A DNA stretch of 64,000 nucleotides from Clostridium paridis (GTDB lineage Bacteria > Bacillota > Clostridia > Clostridiales > Clostridiaceae), in the NCBI RefSeq assembly GCF_016765615.1, contig NZ_JAESWA010000023.1:62001-126000 (forward strand). The letters are read 5' to 3'. A program made the translations under genes and the position numbers. Of this stretch, positions 1 to 8,563 are shown piece by piece; positions within the stretch are counted from its first letter, which is position 1; every line of letters starts with the position of its first letter. Below the pieces are notes generated by a model. The model searched no databases, was not told the DNA's origin, and saw nothing but the letters and a program-made list of their open reading frames with translations.

Positions 1-342
1 TATAACTTAAATAATATAAATGTATCCGAACGTATAAGAGAACTATCAACTATAAAAGTACTAGGATTTTTTGATAATGAAGTCACTATGTATATATTAA
101 GAGAAAATGTAATACTTACATTATTAGGAGTTCTTGTTGGTTCCTTTATGGGTAAAATACTTTATTCGTTTATAATAGGAACAGCAGAAACTGACACTAT
201 GATGATGTTACCAGATGTATTTATGAGTAGTTATGTATTTTCTGCATTAATAACCATATTATTTTCATTATTAGTAATGATTATGATGCATATAAAACTA
301 AGAAATGTTAACATGATTGATGCATTAAAATCAAATGAATAA
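1..342 (+). CDS. FtsX-like ABC transporter permease, C-terminal fragment
   Basis: The reading frame is already open at the first base, so this is the 3' end of a longer gene. The visible 113 residues begin with NLNNINVSERIRELSTIKVLG, the conserved start of the last FtsX/MacB permease domain, followed by two hydrophobic segments and a short cytoplasmic tail ending in LKSNE. Such proteins form the membrane part of ABC exporters or extrusion systems for lipids, peptides or antibiotics. The partner ATPase is expected upstream, outside the window. A strong hairpin follows the stop codon. An internal ATG at 88 is not a credible start, because the conserved motif lies before it. Confidence 0.8.
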   Translation, partial: YNLNNINVSERIRELSTIKVLGFFDNEVTMYILRENVILTLLGVLVGSFMGKILYSFIIGTAETDTMMMLPDVFMSSYVFSALITILFSLLVMIMMHIKLRNVNMIDALKSNE

Positions 343-356
343 AATTATAGCAAATC

Positions 357-399
357 AAAAGAGCTGAAGTTACGCTAATTGTGACTTCAGCTCTTTTTT
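357..399 (+). terminator. Rho-independent terminator after the permease
   Basis: AAAAGAGCTGAAGT pairs with ACTTCAGCTCTTTT around a 13-base loop and is followed by a T run. It ends the permease transcript and sits just before the convergent small gene. Confidence 0.85.
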
Positions 400-403
400 A
401 AAG

Positions 404-613
404 CTATTCAAATAATTCATTAACAACATCATCTATTCCATAGAAGCAAGTATCTACTAGCTTCTCACCATCACTAGCTTTAATTTCACTTATCATACTA
501 AGTAGATGTTTTAATAAAATAGTATTCTTGTCCACGTCCTCTTTCATTTTTCTAACAGTTTTATTAGTTGAAGAAATCGCATCCATTATTTCTTTGTTAT
601 CTACAGTTCTCAT
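404..613 (-). CDS. Small hypothetical protein (69 aa)
   Basis: This is a small charged protein without a membrane segment or signal peptide. Residues about 5-45 (NKEIMDAISSTNKTVRKMKEDV and onward) have spaced hydrophobic residues that suit a helix or short coiled coil. The C-terminus is acidic (DDVVNELFE). The start is supported by AGGAGG placed about nine bases before the ATG. It does not match a family I recognise. It lies downstream of the CoA-transferase gene on the same strand, separated by about 100 bases, so it could be cotranscribed or have its own promoter. Function is unknown. Confidence 0.65.
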   Translation of the reverse strand: MRTVDNKEIMDAISSTNKTVRKMKEDVDKNTILLKHLLSMISEIKASDGEKLVDTCFYGIDDVVNELFE

Positions 614-717
614 TTTTTCATTCCTCCTTAATTTTTATTTAATTAACATTCTGAAGTACTAAATATTGTCATGAGAAAGATAAAATTTTAACAATGTCGG
701 CTATTAAAACTCATAAT

Positions 718-2022
718 TTATGCTTTACGAATATTAAATCTTTTTTCCCATTCTTCCATCAATGATTGTCTAAAGTCTGGATGTGCAATATTAATAAGTG
801 CCTGACCTCTTTCTTTTAAGGTTTTTCCTCTAAGGTTAGCTACACCATATTCAGTTACTATATATTCAACATCATTTCTTGAAGTGGTTACTGCAGAACC
901 CTCAGCTAGAGTTGGTACTATTCTTGAGATTTTCCCATTAGACGCAGTAGATGGCATAGCTATTATAGATTTACCATCCCTAGCCATATCAGCACCTCTT
1001 ACAAAGTCTACCTGGCCTCCAACTGCACTAAATTGCTTTAAACCTATTGTATCAGCCACAACTTGTCCCAAAAAATCTACCTGTAAAGCTGAATTTATAC
1101 ATACCATTTTAGAATTTTGTGCAATAACTGTTGGATTATTTACATAGTCTACTGAATACATTTCCACCATTGGATTATTATCTAGAAAGTCATATAATCT
1201 CTTAGTACCCATAGCAAAAGTAATTACTACCTTATCCTTATGTAAGGTTTTTCTTTTGTTTGTGATTACACCAGCTTCTACAAGTTCAACAACTCCATCA
1301 GAAATCATTTCAGAATGAATACCTAAATCTTTTTTATCTTTTAAAAATAGAAGTACAGCGTCTGGAATTGCACCTATTCCAAGTTGTAGGGTAGAGCCAT
1401 CCTCTATTAGAGAAGCACAATTCCTACCAATAGCCTTTTCTACTTCTCCTATTTTGGGTAGCTGTAATTCTGGAAGAGGGTAGGAGGTTTCAACTATAAA
1501 ATCAATATCCGAAACATGAATAAAGGAATCACCTAAGGTTCTGGGCATTTTATCATTAACTTCTGCAATAACTAATTTTGCTGATTCAGCGGCTGGTTTT
1601 GTATAATCATTGGATACACCAAAGCTGCAAAAGCCGTTTGCATCAGGGGTGCTTACTTTGATAAGAGCAACATCAACGGGTAAATATTTATCTCTAAAAA
1701 GTTTAGGTATATTTTGAAAAAAACAAGGTGTGTAATCTGCATCTCCTTCTTTTACAGCGTTTCTTGTACAAGGACCTACAAATAATGAATTAAGTTTAAA
1801 GTTAGGTTTCATTTCAGGTTTAAGATATTCCCCTTTTCCTAAAGTAAGCATTTGAATAAGCTCAACATTCTCATACTTTTCTTTATTGGTTACTAAAGCG
1901 TGTACCAATTCCATAGGTTCACCTACAGCATGTCCTAAAACAACCCTATCATTAGATTTTATCATAGCTACTGCCGCTTCAGCGGTTACTAGTTTACTTT
2001 CATATATTTCTTTCCAATTCAT
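718..2022 (-). CDS. Acetyl-CoA hydrolase/transferase family CoA-transferase (4-hydroxybutyrate or butyrate type)
   Basis: The 434-residue protein is colinear with the AbfT/Cat2 4-hydroxybutyrate CoA-transferase family, which moves CoA between acyl-CoA and acetate in the cytoplasm. Landmarks are VVLGHAVGEP near residues 27-36, LQLGIGAIPDAVL near 212-224, GIHSEMISDG with the expected catalytic glutamate at Glu238, and KQFSAVGGQVDFVRGA in the second domain. Length matches the family. The ATG at 2020-2022 follows a GGGGGAG ribosome binding site. It is monocistronic or followed only by the 69-aa gene. Two Rex-like boxes lie about 100 bases upstream, which would link expression to NADH/NAD+ balance and fits a fermentative role. 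Butyryl-CoA:acetate and 4-hydroxybutyrate specificity cannot be separated by eye. Confidence 0.88.
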   Translation of the reverse strand: MNWKEIYESKLVTAEAAVAMIKSNDRVVLGHAVGEPMELVHALVTNKEKYENVELIQMLTLGKGEYLKPEMKPNFKLNSLFVGPCTRNAVKEGDADYTPCFFQNIPKLFRDKYLPVDVALIKVSTPDANGFCSFGVSNDYTKPAAESAKLVIAEVNDKMPRTLGDSFIHVSDIDFIVETSYPLPELQLPKIGEVEKAIGRNCASLIEDGSTLQLGIGAIPDAVLLFLKDKKDLGIHSEMISDGVVELVEAGVITNKRKTLHKDKVVITFAMGTKRLYDFLDNNPMVEMYSVDYVNNPTVIAQNSKMVCINSALQVDFLGQVVADTIGLKQFSAVGGQVDFVRGADMARDGKSIIAMPSTASNGKISRIVPTLAEGSAVTTSRNDVEYIVTEYGVANLRGKTLKERGQALINIAHPDFRQSLMEEWEKRFNIRKA

Positions 2023-2123
2023 AAGTTTTCACTCCCCCTAGTATTTTGTAAACTTTTGAAATAACAATATATTTTTTCTTTTGATTAATTTAATAATTGG
2101 TAAAGGATCCTTTTCGAACTAAC

Positions 2124-2161
2124 TCGTTAAACATTTAACAACTATGTTAATAATATAACAA
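2124..2161 (-). promoter_or_regulatory. Tandem Rex-like operator boxes
   Basis: Compared with the clostridial Rex consensus TTGTTAANNNNTTAACAA, the box at 2124-2141 matches 13 of 14 defined bases and the box at 2144-2161 matches 12 of 14. Their centres are 20 bp apart, about two helical turns. They lie upstream of the CoA-transferase gene and overlap a plausible minus-strand promoter (TTGTTA, 17 bases, TTAAAT). The rest of the 382-base gap from 2023 to 2404 is AT-rich and holds only a small repeat near 2349. Confidence 0.6.
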
Positions 2162-2348
2162 TTAAAAAGGAAAATCAAGCATATTTTCAGAAAATTTAAA
2201 AAAAAGATTTGTATGATAAATTATTAGAGCAAATTATCATGTAAAAGCTATATTTAGGTAGGTAGTATGGAGTATTTAAAACAATCAATATTCAAATCAA
2301 TCATATTAATTAACAATAGCAATGTAGTAGATTTTTATTTATAATAAA

Positions 2349-2371
2349 TATAATGCAAAAATCATATTACA
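2349..2371 (+). repeat. Left-end fragment of repeat family 2
   Basis: A 23-base string beginning TATAATGCAAAAATCATATT is identical to the left end of the palindromic element at 51273-51367. The right half is absent here, so this is a fragment or a decayed copy. It lies just upstream of the dihydrouridine synthase gene. Confidence 0.55.
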
Positions 2372-2404
2372 AAAGAAGTAGAAAATTAGATGAGGAGTTA
2401 TTAG

Positions 2405-3367
2405 ATGAAATATTACTTAGCACCAATGGAAGGAATTACTGGATACATATATAGAAATGCTTATGTGAAGTTTTTTAATAATATTGATAAATATTTTGCA
2501 CCTTTTATAGTACCTAATCAGAGCAGGAGTTTAAAAACTAAGGAATTAAGAGACATTTTGCCTGAGAATAATAATGGAATAAATATAGTGCCGCAAATTT
2601 TAACAAATGATTCAGAAGGGTTTATTTCTACGTCTAGAAAGCTACAGCAATTAGGTTATAGTGAGATAAATTTAAATCTAGGATGTCCATCTGGAACAGT
2701 AGTTTCAAAAAACAGAGGGTCAGGATTTCTAGCTCATAGAGAAATATTAGATGTGTTTTTAGATGAAATATTTAAAATGGATGATATAAAGATTTCTATA
2801 AAAACTAGAATAGGGAAGGATAGTCCAGAAGAATTTTCAGAATTATTAAGGATTTATAACAAATATCCTTTAGAAGAATTAATTATTCATCCAAGAATAC
2901 AGAAAGACTTTTATGGTAATAAACCTAATTTAGAAGTATTTAAAGATGCACTAGCTTTAAGCAAGAATCCCATATGCTATAACGGAGATATTTTTACATC
3001 CGAAGATCATAATGAATTGGTACAAGCCTTTCCAGAAGTGAATACAGTAATGCTAGGAAGAGGGATACTTGCAAATCCCGGGCTTATGAATATAATCAGA
3101 AATAAAGCAAGTATAGATAAAAAAGTATTAAAGGAATTTCATGATGAAGTATTTAATAAATACATAGAATTATTTAATGAAGAGAAAAATGCTATATTTA
3201 GAATGAAAGAATTATGGGGATATATGATTTACATATTTTCTGATAATAAAAAATATGCTAAAAAAATAAAGAAAGCACAAAAGCTTAGTGATTATAATGC
3301 TGCAATTTCAAGTTTGTTTGCGGAGCAGGAGATTATTGAAGGAGCAGGTTTATTTTATAATAAGTAA
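2405..3367 (+). CDS. tRNA-dihydrouridine synthase
   Basis: This 320-residue flavoprotein of the Dus family reduces specific uridines in the tRNA D-loop using FMN and NADPH. The N-terminus LAPMEGITGYIYRNA is the usual first strand of the TIM barrel with the FMN-binding P-M-x-G-x-T motif. NLNLGCPSGTV near residues 89-99 holds the catalytic Cys94, and KTRIG, IHPR and GDIF are the later barrel landmarks. The length is normal and the helical C-terminal domain is present. The ATG follows GAGGAG. The gene stands alone and ends at a strong shared terminator. Which uridine is modified cannot be told from the sequence. Confidence 0.92.
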   Translation: MKYYLAPMEGITGYIYRNAYVKFFNNIDKYFAPFIVPNQSRSLKTKELRDILPENNNGINIVPQILTNDSEGFISTSRKLQQLGYSEINLNLGCPSGTVVSKNRGSGFLAHREILDVFLDEIFKMDDIKISIKTRIGKDSPEEFSELLRIYNKYPLEELIIHPRIQKDFYGNKPNLEVFKDALALSKNPICYNGDIFTSEDHNELVQAFPEVNTVMLGRGILANPGLMNIIRNKASIDKKVLKEFHDEVFNKYIELFNEEKNAIFRMKELWGYMIYIFSDNKKYAKKIKKAQKLSDYNAAISSLFAEQEIIEGAGLFYNK

Positions 3368-3382
3368 TAAAAAAAACTATAG

Positions 3383-3414
3383 AAAACCCAGGATATTTTT
3401 ATCCTGGGTTTTAA
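3383..3414. terminator. Bidirectional terminator between dus and asnB
   Basis: AAAACCCAGGATA and TATCCTGGGTTTT form a perfect 13-bp stem with a four-base loop between two converging genes. Confidence 0.85.
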
Positions 3415-3419
3415 TTAAA

Positions 3420-5009
3420 TTATTTTCCGCTATCACCATAGTTTGATAATACTCTAGCACTAGGATCGTTAACGTTACAGCCTTCCCATTCTTTGTTTGG
3501 CATCCAGTAATCAACTATCATTTCTGCTTGTCCTGGATAGTATTTTTCAAAGATTTCTCTATATAGTAAGGATTCTTTTGTAAATGGAGCAGCATGATAT
3601 TTATACTCTTCACATTTTCTTTCAAAATCTCTATCACTATATTGTGCTTCAGCGTATTCTTTTAAATAGTCTACCATAGAGTGTCCTACAGCATCACTAA
3701 ATGCAGCTTTTTCACGATATAAAATATTGTTTGGAAGATAGTCACCTTCAAAAGCATGTCTTAAAAGATATTTTCCCATGTTGTATGTGTTTAATTTTTT
3801 TTCTGGATCTATAGCCATAACATATTTTACAAAATCTAAATCACCAAATGGTACTCTTGCCTCTAAAGAGTTTGAAGCTATACAACGATCTGCACGAAGT
3901 ACATCATACATAAATAGTTCCCTAATTCTCTTTTGTGATTCCTTTTGGAATTCTGCTGCACTTGGAGCAAAATCTGTATATTTATATCCAAATAATTCAT
4001 CAGAAATTTCACCAGTTAGAAGTACTCTAACATCGGAAATTTCATGTATTTTCTTACAAATTAAATACATTCCCATACTAGCTCTTATTGTTGTAATATC
4101 AAAGGTTCCTAGAATTTTAATAACCTCATCAAGTGATTCAAGAACTTCTTCTTTTGTCATATAAACAACAGTATGATCACTGCCAATATAATCAGCAACT
4201 TCTTTTGCATATTTTAAGTCAATTGCATCTTCTGCCATTCCTATAGCAAAAGTTTTAATTGGTTTTTCAGGGTACATTTTTTGAGCAATTGAACAAACTA
4301 ATGAACTATCTAGTCCACCACTTAACAAGAATCCTACAGAAGCATCAGCATCCATACGTTTTTCTACAGCAGCTACCAATCTGTCATGGATTCCTTTGCA
4401 AATAACTTCTAAATCATCAGTGCAGTAATCCCCTTCTACTTTTGCGATATCAGAGTAGCAAGTAAATTGACCATCCGCATAATAGTGTCCTGGTGGGAAT
4501 GGCATAATTTTATCAGTAAGACCTACTAAATTTTTTGCCTCGCTTGCAAACATGATTTTACCTGATTCAGAATAGCCATAGAATAGAGGTCGAATTCCAA
4601 TTGGATCTCTTGCTGCAATAAAAGTATCCTTTTCCCCATCGTATATAACAGCTGCGTATTCTGCATCTAGTTTTGCAAACATATCTAATCCATATTCTAG
4701 GTACATTGGAAGTAATATTTCGCAATCACTATCAGAAATAAACTTGTGACCCTTTGCTATTAGCTCTTCTTTCAATTTACGGAATCCATAAATTTCTCCA
4801 TTACAGATAGATGCATCTCTTTTTCTTGTGAATGGTTGCATTCCGCTAAAACTTAAATCCATAATAGCAAGTCTTTGAAATCCTAAAATACCAGAAGGTA
4901 AGGTAAGTATTTCTGTCATATCTGGTCCTCTTAGTTCAGTTCTCTGTAAAGCCTCAGCAAATTTTTCATGTTTCATGTCTGTTCCTGTATAACACATAAT
5001 TGTACACAT
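3420..5009 (-). CDS. asnB: Asparagine synthase (glutamine-hydrolysing)
   Basis: The enzyme makes asparagine from aspartate, glutamine and ATP. Cys2 is the N-terminal nucleophile of the class II glutamine amidotransferase domain (after Met removal), followed by RGPD at 27-30 and ICNGEIYG at 68-75. The synthetase domain carries the pyrophosphate loop SGGLDSS at 230-236 and the LLTGEISDELFGY segment. At 529 residues it is close to the 554 of E. coli AsnB. The start follows AGGAGG. A T-box leader with an asparagine codon in its specifier position lies directly upstream, so it should be induced when uncharged tRNA-Asn accumulates. No neighbour appears to share the transcript. Confidence 0.95.
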   Translation of the reverse strand: MCTIMCYTGTDMKHEKFAEALQRTELRGPDMTEILTLPSGILGFQRLAIMDLSFSGMQPFTRKRDASICNGEIYGFRKLKEELIAKGHKFISDSDCEILLPMYLEYGLDMFAKLDAEYAAVIYDGEKDTFIAARDPIGIRPLFYGYSESGKIMFASEAKNLVGLTDKIMPFPPGHYYADGQFTCYSDIAKVEGDYCTDDLEVICKGIHDRLVAAVEKRMDADASVGFLLSGGLDSSLVCSIAQKMYPEKPIKTFAIGMAEDAIDLKYAKEVADYIGSDHTVVYMTKEEVLESLDEVIKILGTFDITTIRASMGMYLICKKIHEISDVRVLLTGEISDELFGYKYTDFAPSAAEFQKESQKRIRELFMYDVLRADRCIASNSLEARVPFGDLDFVKYVMAIDPEKKLNTYNMGKYLLRHAFEGDYLPNNILYREKAAFSDAVGHSMVDYLKEYAEAQYSDRDFERKCEEYKYHAAPFTKESLLYREIFEKYYPGQAEMIVDYWMPNKEWEGCNVNDPSARVLSNYGDSGK

Positions 5010-5039
5010 ATAAATAGCCCTCCTACGTATATAAAAATA

Positions 5040-5320
5040 GCGTCAAATCGTCTTATAAATAATAGGACGAATTGACGCTTATCCGCGGTGCCACCTAAAT
5101 TACCATTTTGGTCTCTCTTACCAGCTACTACTGGTGCCCAAATAACGCATGGATTACGGCGCGCCTACTTTATCAAAAATATTCTAAGAATACTTTATTG
5201 ATATTTCAGTTTGCAGCTACGGAGTGTTATTCAAAAAAACTCTGCCACTGGGTTCACACCATCCCCAGTTCACTGTTGGTGAATATTTTTTTTACTTCTC
5301 TCCATCATTGCTTTTTCTTG
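5040..5320 (-). promoter_or_regulatory. T-box riboswitch, asparagine-specific, controlling asnB
   Basis: Read on the minus strand, the leader contains the T-box sequence GGTGGCACCGCGG (5083-5095) followed by a terminator hairpin (5040-5078: GCGTCAATTCGTC against GACGATTTGACGC, then a T-rich tract). Stem I can be drawn with AGUA on the 5' side and GAA-U-AAC-A on the 3' side, closed by GGAG/CUCC. The specifier codon is then AAC (5228-5226), asparagine, which agrees with the downstream gene. Uncharged tRNA-Asn should stabilise the antiterminator and permit asnB transcription. Confidence 0.92.
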
Positions 5321-5325
5321 GATTA

Positions 5326-5355
5326 ATTTTAAACTGATTTGATATCTTTTGTCAA
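5326..5355 (-). promoter_or_regulatory. Promoter of the asnB T-box leader
   Basis: TTGACA (5355-5350) and TAAAAT (5331-5326) are separated by 18 bases on the minus strand, just ahead of the T-box leader. It resembles a housekeeping sigma-A promoter. Confidence 0.6.
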
Positions 5356-5457
5356 TACTTTTTTTATTATTAATAAATATTGTAATGCAAAAGAGATAAA
5401 TTATTATTATAATAAGTAAAGTAATATAAAATTAATACTATTTAATGGAGAACAGAA

Positions 5458-6387
5458 ATGGATTTTATAGCGATAGATTTTGAAACAGCAAATGAAAAAA
5501 GAAGTAGTGCATGCTCAATTGGTATTGCTGTAGTGAAAAATGGACATGTAGTAGAAAGAATACATCACTTAATAAGACCTATGGAAATGAGGTTTATGCC
5601 TATTAATATCGGAATTCATGGAATAAGACCAGGAATGGTTGAGAATGAACCTGAATTTGACGAAGTATGGGAAAAAATTAAACATTATTTTCATGACAAT
5701 TTAGTAATAGCACATAATGCCTCTTTTGATATATCAGTCTTAAGAAAATGTGCAGAGCTTTATAATATAGAACTTCCTAGTTTCGAATACATTTGTACAA
5801 TGAAGCTTGCTAGGAACTTTTATAAAAGCATAGAAAATGCAAGGCTTAATACTGTAAATAATTTTTTGGGATATGAGTTTAAGCACCATGACGCTCTATA
5901 TGATGCTCTTGCTTGTAGTAATATACTACTTAACATATCACAGGAATTAGAATGTACAGATATTAATGAAATTTCTACACTAATAGGAGTATCGATTGGA
6001 AAAGTAGAAGGGGATATATATAAGCCATCTTCAACTAAAGGTAGGGTAGCTAAAACCTCTAATAGAATCTATTATCTTAAAAAAGATAATGTATTGGATA
6101 GATTACAATTAGACGCATATAAAAATGAAGTAGTAGTGTTTACAGGAAAGCTATCTTCTATGTCTAGAGATGAAGCCATGAGTTTGGTTAGAAAGCTGGG
6201 AGGTAGTACAGGAAGTTCTGTTACTAAAAATACAACAATTTTAGTAACTAATACTAAGGATATAAAAGCCATGCGTAGAGAAGAAATGAGTAATAAACTC
6301 AAAAAAGCAACAGATTTGAATGCAAAAGGGCATAGCATAAAATTTTTAAGTGAAGAGGAATTTCTAGGTATCGATAATAGAATTTAA
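5458..6387 (+). CDS. DEDDh exonuclease with C-terminal BRCT domain (DNA Pol III epsilon-like)
   Basis: The N-terminal domain (about residues 1-170) has the three exonuclease motifs: IDFETAN with Asp7 and Glu9, HNASFDISVL, and HHDALYDALA. These fit a 3'-5' exonuclease of the DnaQ group using two metal ions. Residues about 220-300 (VVFTGKLSSMSRDEA, LGGSTGSSVTKNTTILVT) form a BRCT domain like the one in NAD-dependent ligase. The combination is common in Firmicutes and probably serves repair or DNA-end processing, not the replicase core, since PolC carries its own exonuclease. The ATG at 5458 follows GGAG. It is transcribed alone and ends at the hairpin near 6411. Confidence 0.88.
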   Translation: MDFIAIDFETANEKRSSACSIGIAVVKNGHVVERIHHLIRPMEMRFMPINIGIHGIRPGMVENEPEFDEVWEKIKHYFHDNLVIAHNASFDISVLRKCAELYNIELPSFEYICTMKLARNFYKSIENARLNTVNNFLGYEFKHHDALYDALACSNILLNISQELECTDINEISTLIGVSIGKVEGDIYKPSSTKGRVAKTSNRIYYLKKDNVLDRLQLDAYKNEVVVFTGKLSSMSRDEAMSLVRKLGGSTGSSVTKNTTILVTNTKDIKAMRREEMSNKLKKATDLNAKGHSIKFLSEEEFLGIDNRI

Positions 6388-6410
6388 GATTAGTATTTAT
6401 TTAATTCCTA

Positions 6411-6454
6411 ATATAGCCTAAGAAAATCATAATGATGAATTTTCTTAGGCTATT
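6411..6454. terminator. Hairpin between the exonuclease and Dabb genes
   Basis: ATAGCCTAAGAAAAT pairs with ATTTTCTTAGGCTAT. The stem is long but has no clear T run on either side, so it may be a weak bidirectional terminator between converging genes. Confidence 0.6.
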
Positions 6455-6469
6455 AATATCTTAAAATGA

Positions 6470-6757
6470 CTATACTTTATAGCATACAGATGCTTGAGTA
6501 TCTAAAATACTTCCAATAAATTTAGCAACCTCAAGATGTGCTGGATGAGACAGATATACATCAAGGGCTTCTAAAGATTCAAATTTAGTAATAAGAATTA
6601 AATCATAGTTACTTTGTCCAGGGCGGATATTTACTTCTACTTGTATATCCATTAGAACTTCTATTTTCCCTCTCATACTTAAAAGTACTTCTTGAGTTCT
6701 CCTAATGGTATCTTCCTCCCTATTCTTTAATTTTAATAATAAATTATTAACAATCAT
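6470..6757 (-). CDS. Dabb (stress-responsive alpha/beta barrel) family protein
   Basis: This 95-residue protein has the pattern of the Dabb family of dimeric ferredoxin-like barrels: MIVNNLLLKLK at the start, IEVLMDIQVEVNIRPGQSN in the middle, the conserved DLILITKFESLEALDVYLSHPAHLE region near 50-75, and a final strand. The His of HPAHLEV is typical. Members bind small hydrophobic ligands and their substrates are usually unknown. The start follows AGGGGG. It is the last gene of a three-gene minus-strand group with the SDR and the WYL regulator, which suggests common control by the regulator. Confidence 0.8.
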   Translation of the reverse strand: MIVNNLLLKLKNREEDTIRRTQEVLLSMRGKIEVLMDIQVEVNIRPGQSNYDLILITKFESLEALDVYLSHPAHLEVAKFIGSILDTQASVCYKV

Positions 6758-6789
6758 ATTTACCCCCTATAATATTTAATAATGAAATG

Positions 6790-7353
6790 TTAAATGGTTC
6801 TTATTATTCCGCCATCAATAATATGTTCACAGCCTGTAATATATGAAGCTCTATCTGATACTAAGAAAGCAACAAGTTCAGCTACTTCTTCAGGTTTTGC
6901 AGGACGACCAAGTGGTATACCACCAAGAGCATCCATTAATTCTTGGCGAGCACTAATATAATCACATTTTGAATTTTCAGCCATTCTTTCGATAAGGCGT
7001 TCGGCAGCTTTTGTTTCTGTAAAACCAGGAGCAACTGTATTTACACGCACCCCATCTGAGCCAAACTGTGTAGCTAAGTTTTTACTGTAGTTAGTTAATG
7101 CAGCTTTTGCAGCTGAATAGGCCATAGTCATCTTGTCAGGAAGTTTACGCTGGATGGATGAGATATGAATTATAACTCCTTTTTGCTCTTCAATCATGGA
7201 TGGTAAAAATCCACGGTCTAGACGTACTGAGGAAAATAGATTTTGATTAAGGGTTTGAAGCCAATCTTCATCGCTTAATGATAGAGCACCCTCAGTTGAA
7301 GAGGAAGATCCACTAAGTTCTTTACTAATATCAAATTGTGAGAAATCATTCAT
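6790..7353 (-). CDS. SDR family oxidoreductase with an apparent in-frame internal deletion
   Basis: The 187 residues match the C-terminal two thirds of a short-chain dehydrogenase: ISSIQRKLP with the catalytic serine, YSAAKAALTNYSK with the YxxxK pair, VRVNTVAPGF, and IPLGRPAKPEEVAELVAFLVSDRASYITG. The Rossmann-fold glycine motif and the NNAG segment expected in the first 90 residues are missing. Residues 1-15 (MNDFSQFDISKELSG) look like a normal SDR N-terminus joined directly to SSSTEGALSLSDEDW, which normally follows the NNVGG segment. About 75 residues therefore seem to have been lost without breaking the frame. The protein is unlikely to bind NAD(P). The Shine-Dalgarno is weak (GAGAT). 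It lies between the Dabb and WYL regulator genes. Confidence 0.7.
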   Translation of the reverse strand: MNDFSQFDISKELSGSSSSTEGALSLSDEDWLQTLNQNLFSSVRLDRGFLPSMIEEQKGVIIHISSIQRKLPDKMTMAYSAAKAALTNYSKNLATQFGSDGVRVNTVAPGFTETKAAERLIERMAENSKCDYISARQELMDALGGIPLGRPAKPEEVAELVAFLVSDRASYITGCEHIIDGGIIRTI

Positions 7354-7431
7354 AATTAAATCTCATTTACTTAGTTTATTTATATTACTAACTAAGTATA
7401 AAAAATTAAACCTGACTACAATGGGTCAAGT

Positions 7432-8340
7432 TTAATAAATATATTTAGAGATCAGTATATTAAGACGCCTCGCCATTTCATCTCGTATATTTTGGGGTTC
7501 AATTACTTCTAACATAGTACCAAAAGATAAGAGATAGTTATAAAGCCATTCACCTTCTGGCATTTGACTAATTACAGTATAAGAACCATCTTCATTTTTT
7601 ATAATTTCTTTTTCTTGAAATTCATCATATACACGGTAAGCACCTTCAGAAGAAAATTTCAAATTAATATTAATGTTCTTGGTATGAAAATCCCCAGAAG
7701 ATTTATGTGAAAGCTCATGTGAATCAGTGTGGGTACAAGATTTTTCTGTAATAAAGACATTAGCCATACGTATTATTTTAAAAGTTCTAACTGAATTTTT
7801 TTCAAGGCAATATCCTATAAGATACCAAGCTTTATCTTTGAAGAGTAGCTTAAAAGGCTCAACATTTCGATTGCTTTTTTCTCCTATAGAGTTAAAGTAA
7901 GAAAAGTTAATTACTCTCTTTTCAAGTATTGAACTTTTTAGGAGATTAAAAATGTCTTTCTGTTTCTCATAATTTCCCCAATTAGAGAAATCTACTTCAA
8001 TCCAATTGATATTGCTTTTATTAAAGAAGCTGCTTAATTTTGAGAGGGTATCCTTGAGTTCAGGATATCCAGTAGCAGATAAGCTTTGAAGAGCAATAAG
8101 AATTTTATCTTGTTCTAATTGGGATAGTAGAGATTTATTCAATACATAGTTATCAATAAGTGAAATTCCACCACCTTTGCCTTGAGTTGAATAAACAGGT
8201 ATTCCAGCTTCAGATAGTGCATCAATATCTCTATAAATTGTTCGTACGGAAACTTCAAAATGATCAGCTAATTCTCTTGCAGTTATGGATTTCTTTTCTA
8301 ACAGGATATATATTATTTGAAATAATCTACTAATTTGCAT
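7432..8340 (-). CDS. HTH-WYL transcriptional regulator (YafY/DeoR-like)
   Basis: The N-terminal 55 residues form a winged helix-turn-helix (LFQIIYILLEKKSITARELADHF then VSVRTIYRDIDALSEAGIPV), followed by a linker and a WYL domain with the literal triplet in DKAWYLIGYC near residue 175 and the conserved EPFKLLFK before it. A C-terminal WCX-like extension completes the roughly 300-residue length. WYL proteins bind ligands such as nucleic acids or small effectors and act as local repressors or activators. I prefer the ATG at 8338-8340, because GAGGTG stands nine bases before it; a GTG four codons upstream overlaps that site. It heads the group with the SDR and Dabb genes and probably regulates them. 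Confidence 0.85.
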   Translation of the reverse strand: MQISRLFQIIYILLEKKSITARELADHFEVSVRTIYRDIDALSEAGIPVYSTQGKGGGISLIDNYVLNKSLLSQLEQDKILIALQSLSATGYPELKDTLSKLSSFFNKSNINWIEVDFSNWGNYEKQKDIFNLLKSSILEKRVINFSYFNSIGEKSNRNVEPFKLLFKDKAWYLIGYCLEKNSVRTFKIIRMANVFITEKSCTHTDSHELSHKSSGDFHTKNININLKFSSEGAYRVYDEFQEKEIIKNEDGSYTVISQMPEGEWLYNYLLSFGTMLEVIEPQNIRDEMARRLNILISKYIY

Positions 8341-8563
8341 TTTATCAATCACCTCATATACAAGTATACATAATATAATATGACAACGCTATGTCATGTT
8401 ATATTAATAGTAAATATTCAATAGCATTTTAAGCATGATTTTCAAAAATAATGGTATTGGCATTTAAGCTATTAGATGGTAAAATTCAGTTAGGAGTTCA
8501 AAAGATGTTTTATAAATAGAACTCCCTCAAGAAAATTTAACGTAGATATTTTTAATATTAAAG

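Noticed and set aside
5108-5326. A 72-codon plus-strand frame upstream of asnB.
   Set aside because: It lies within the antisense of the T-box leader, whose structure explains the sequence.
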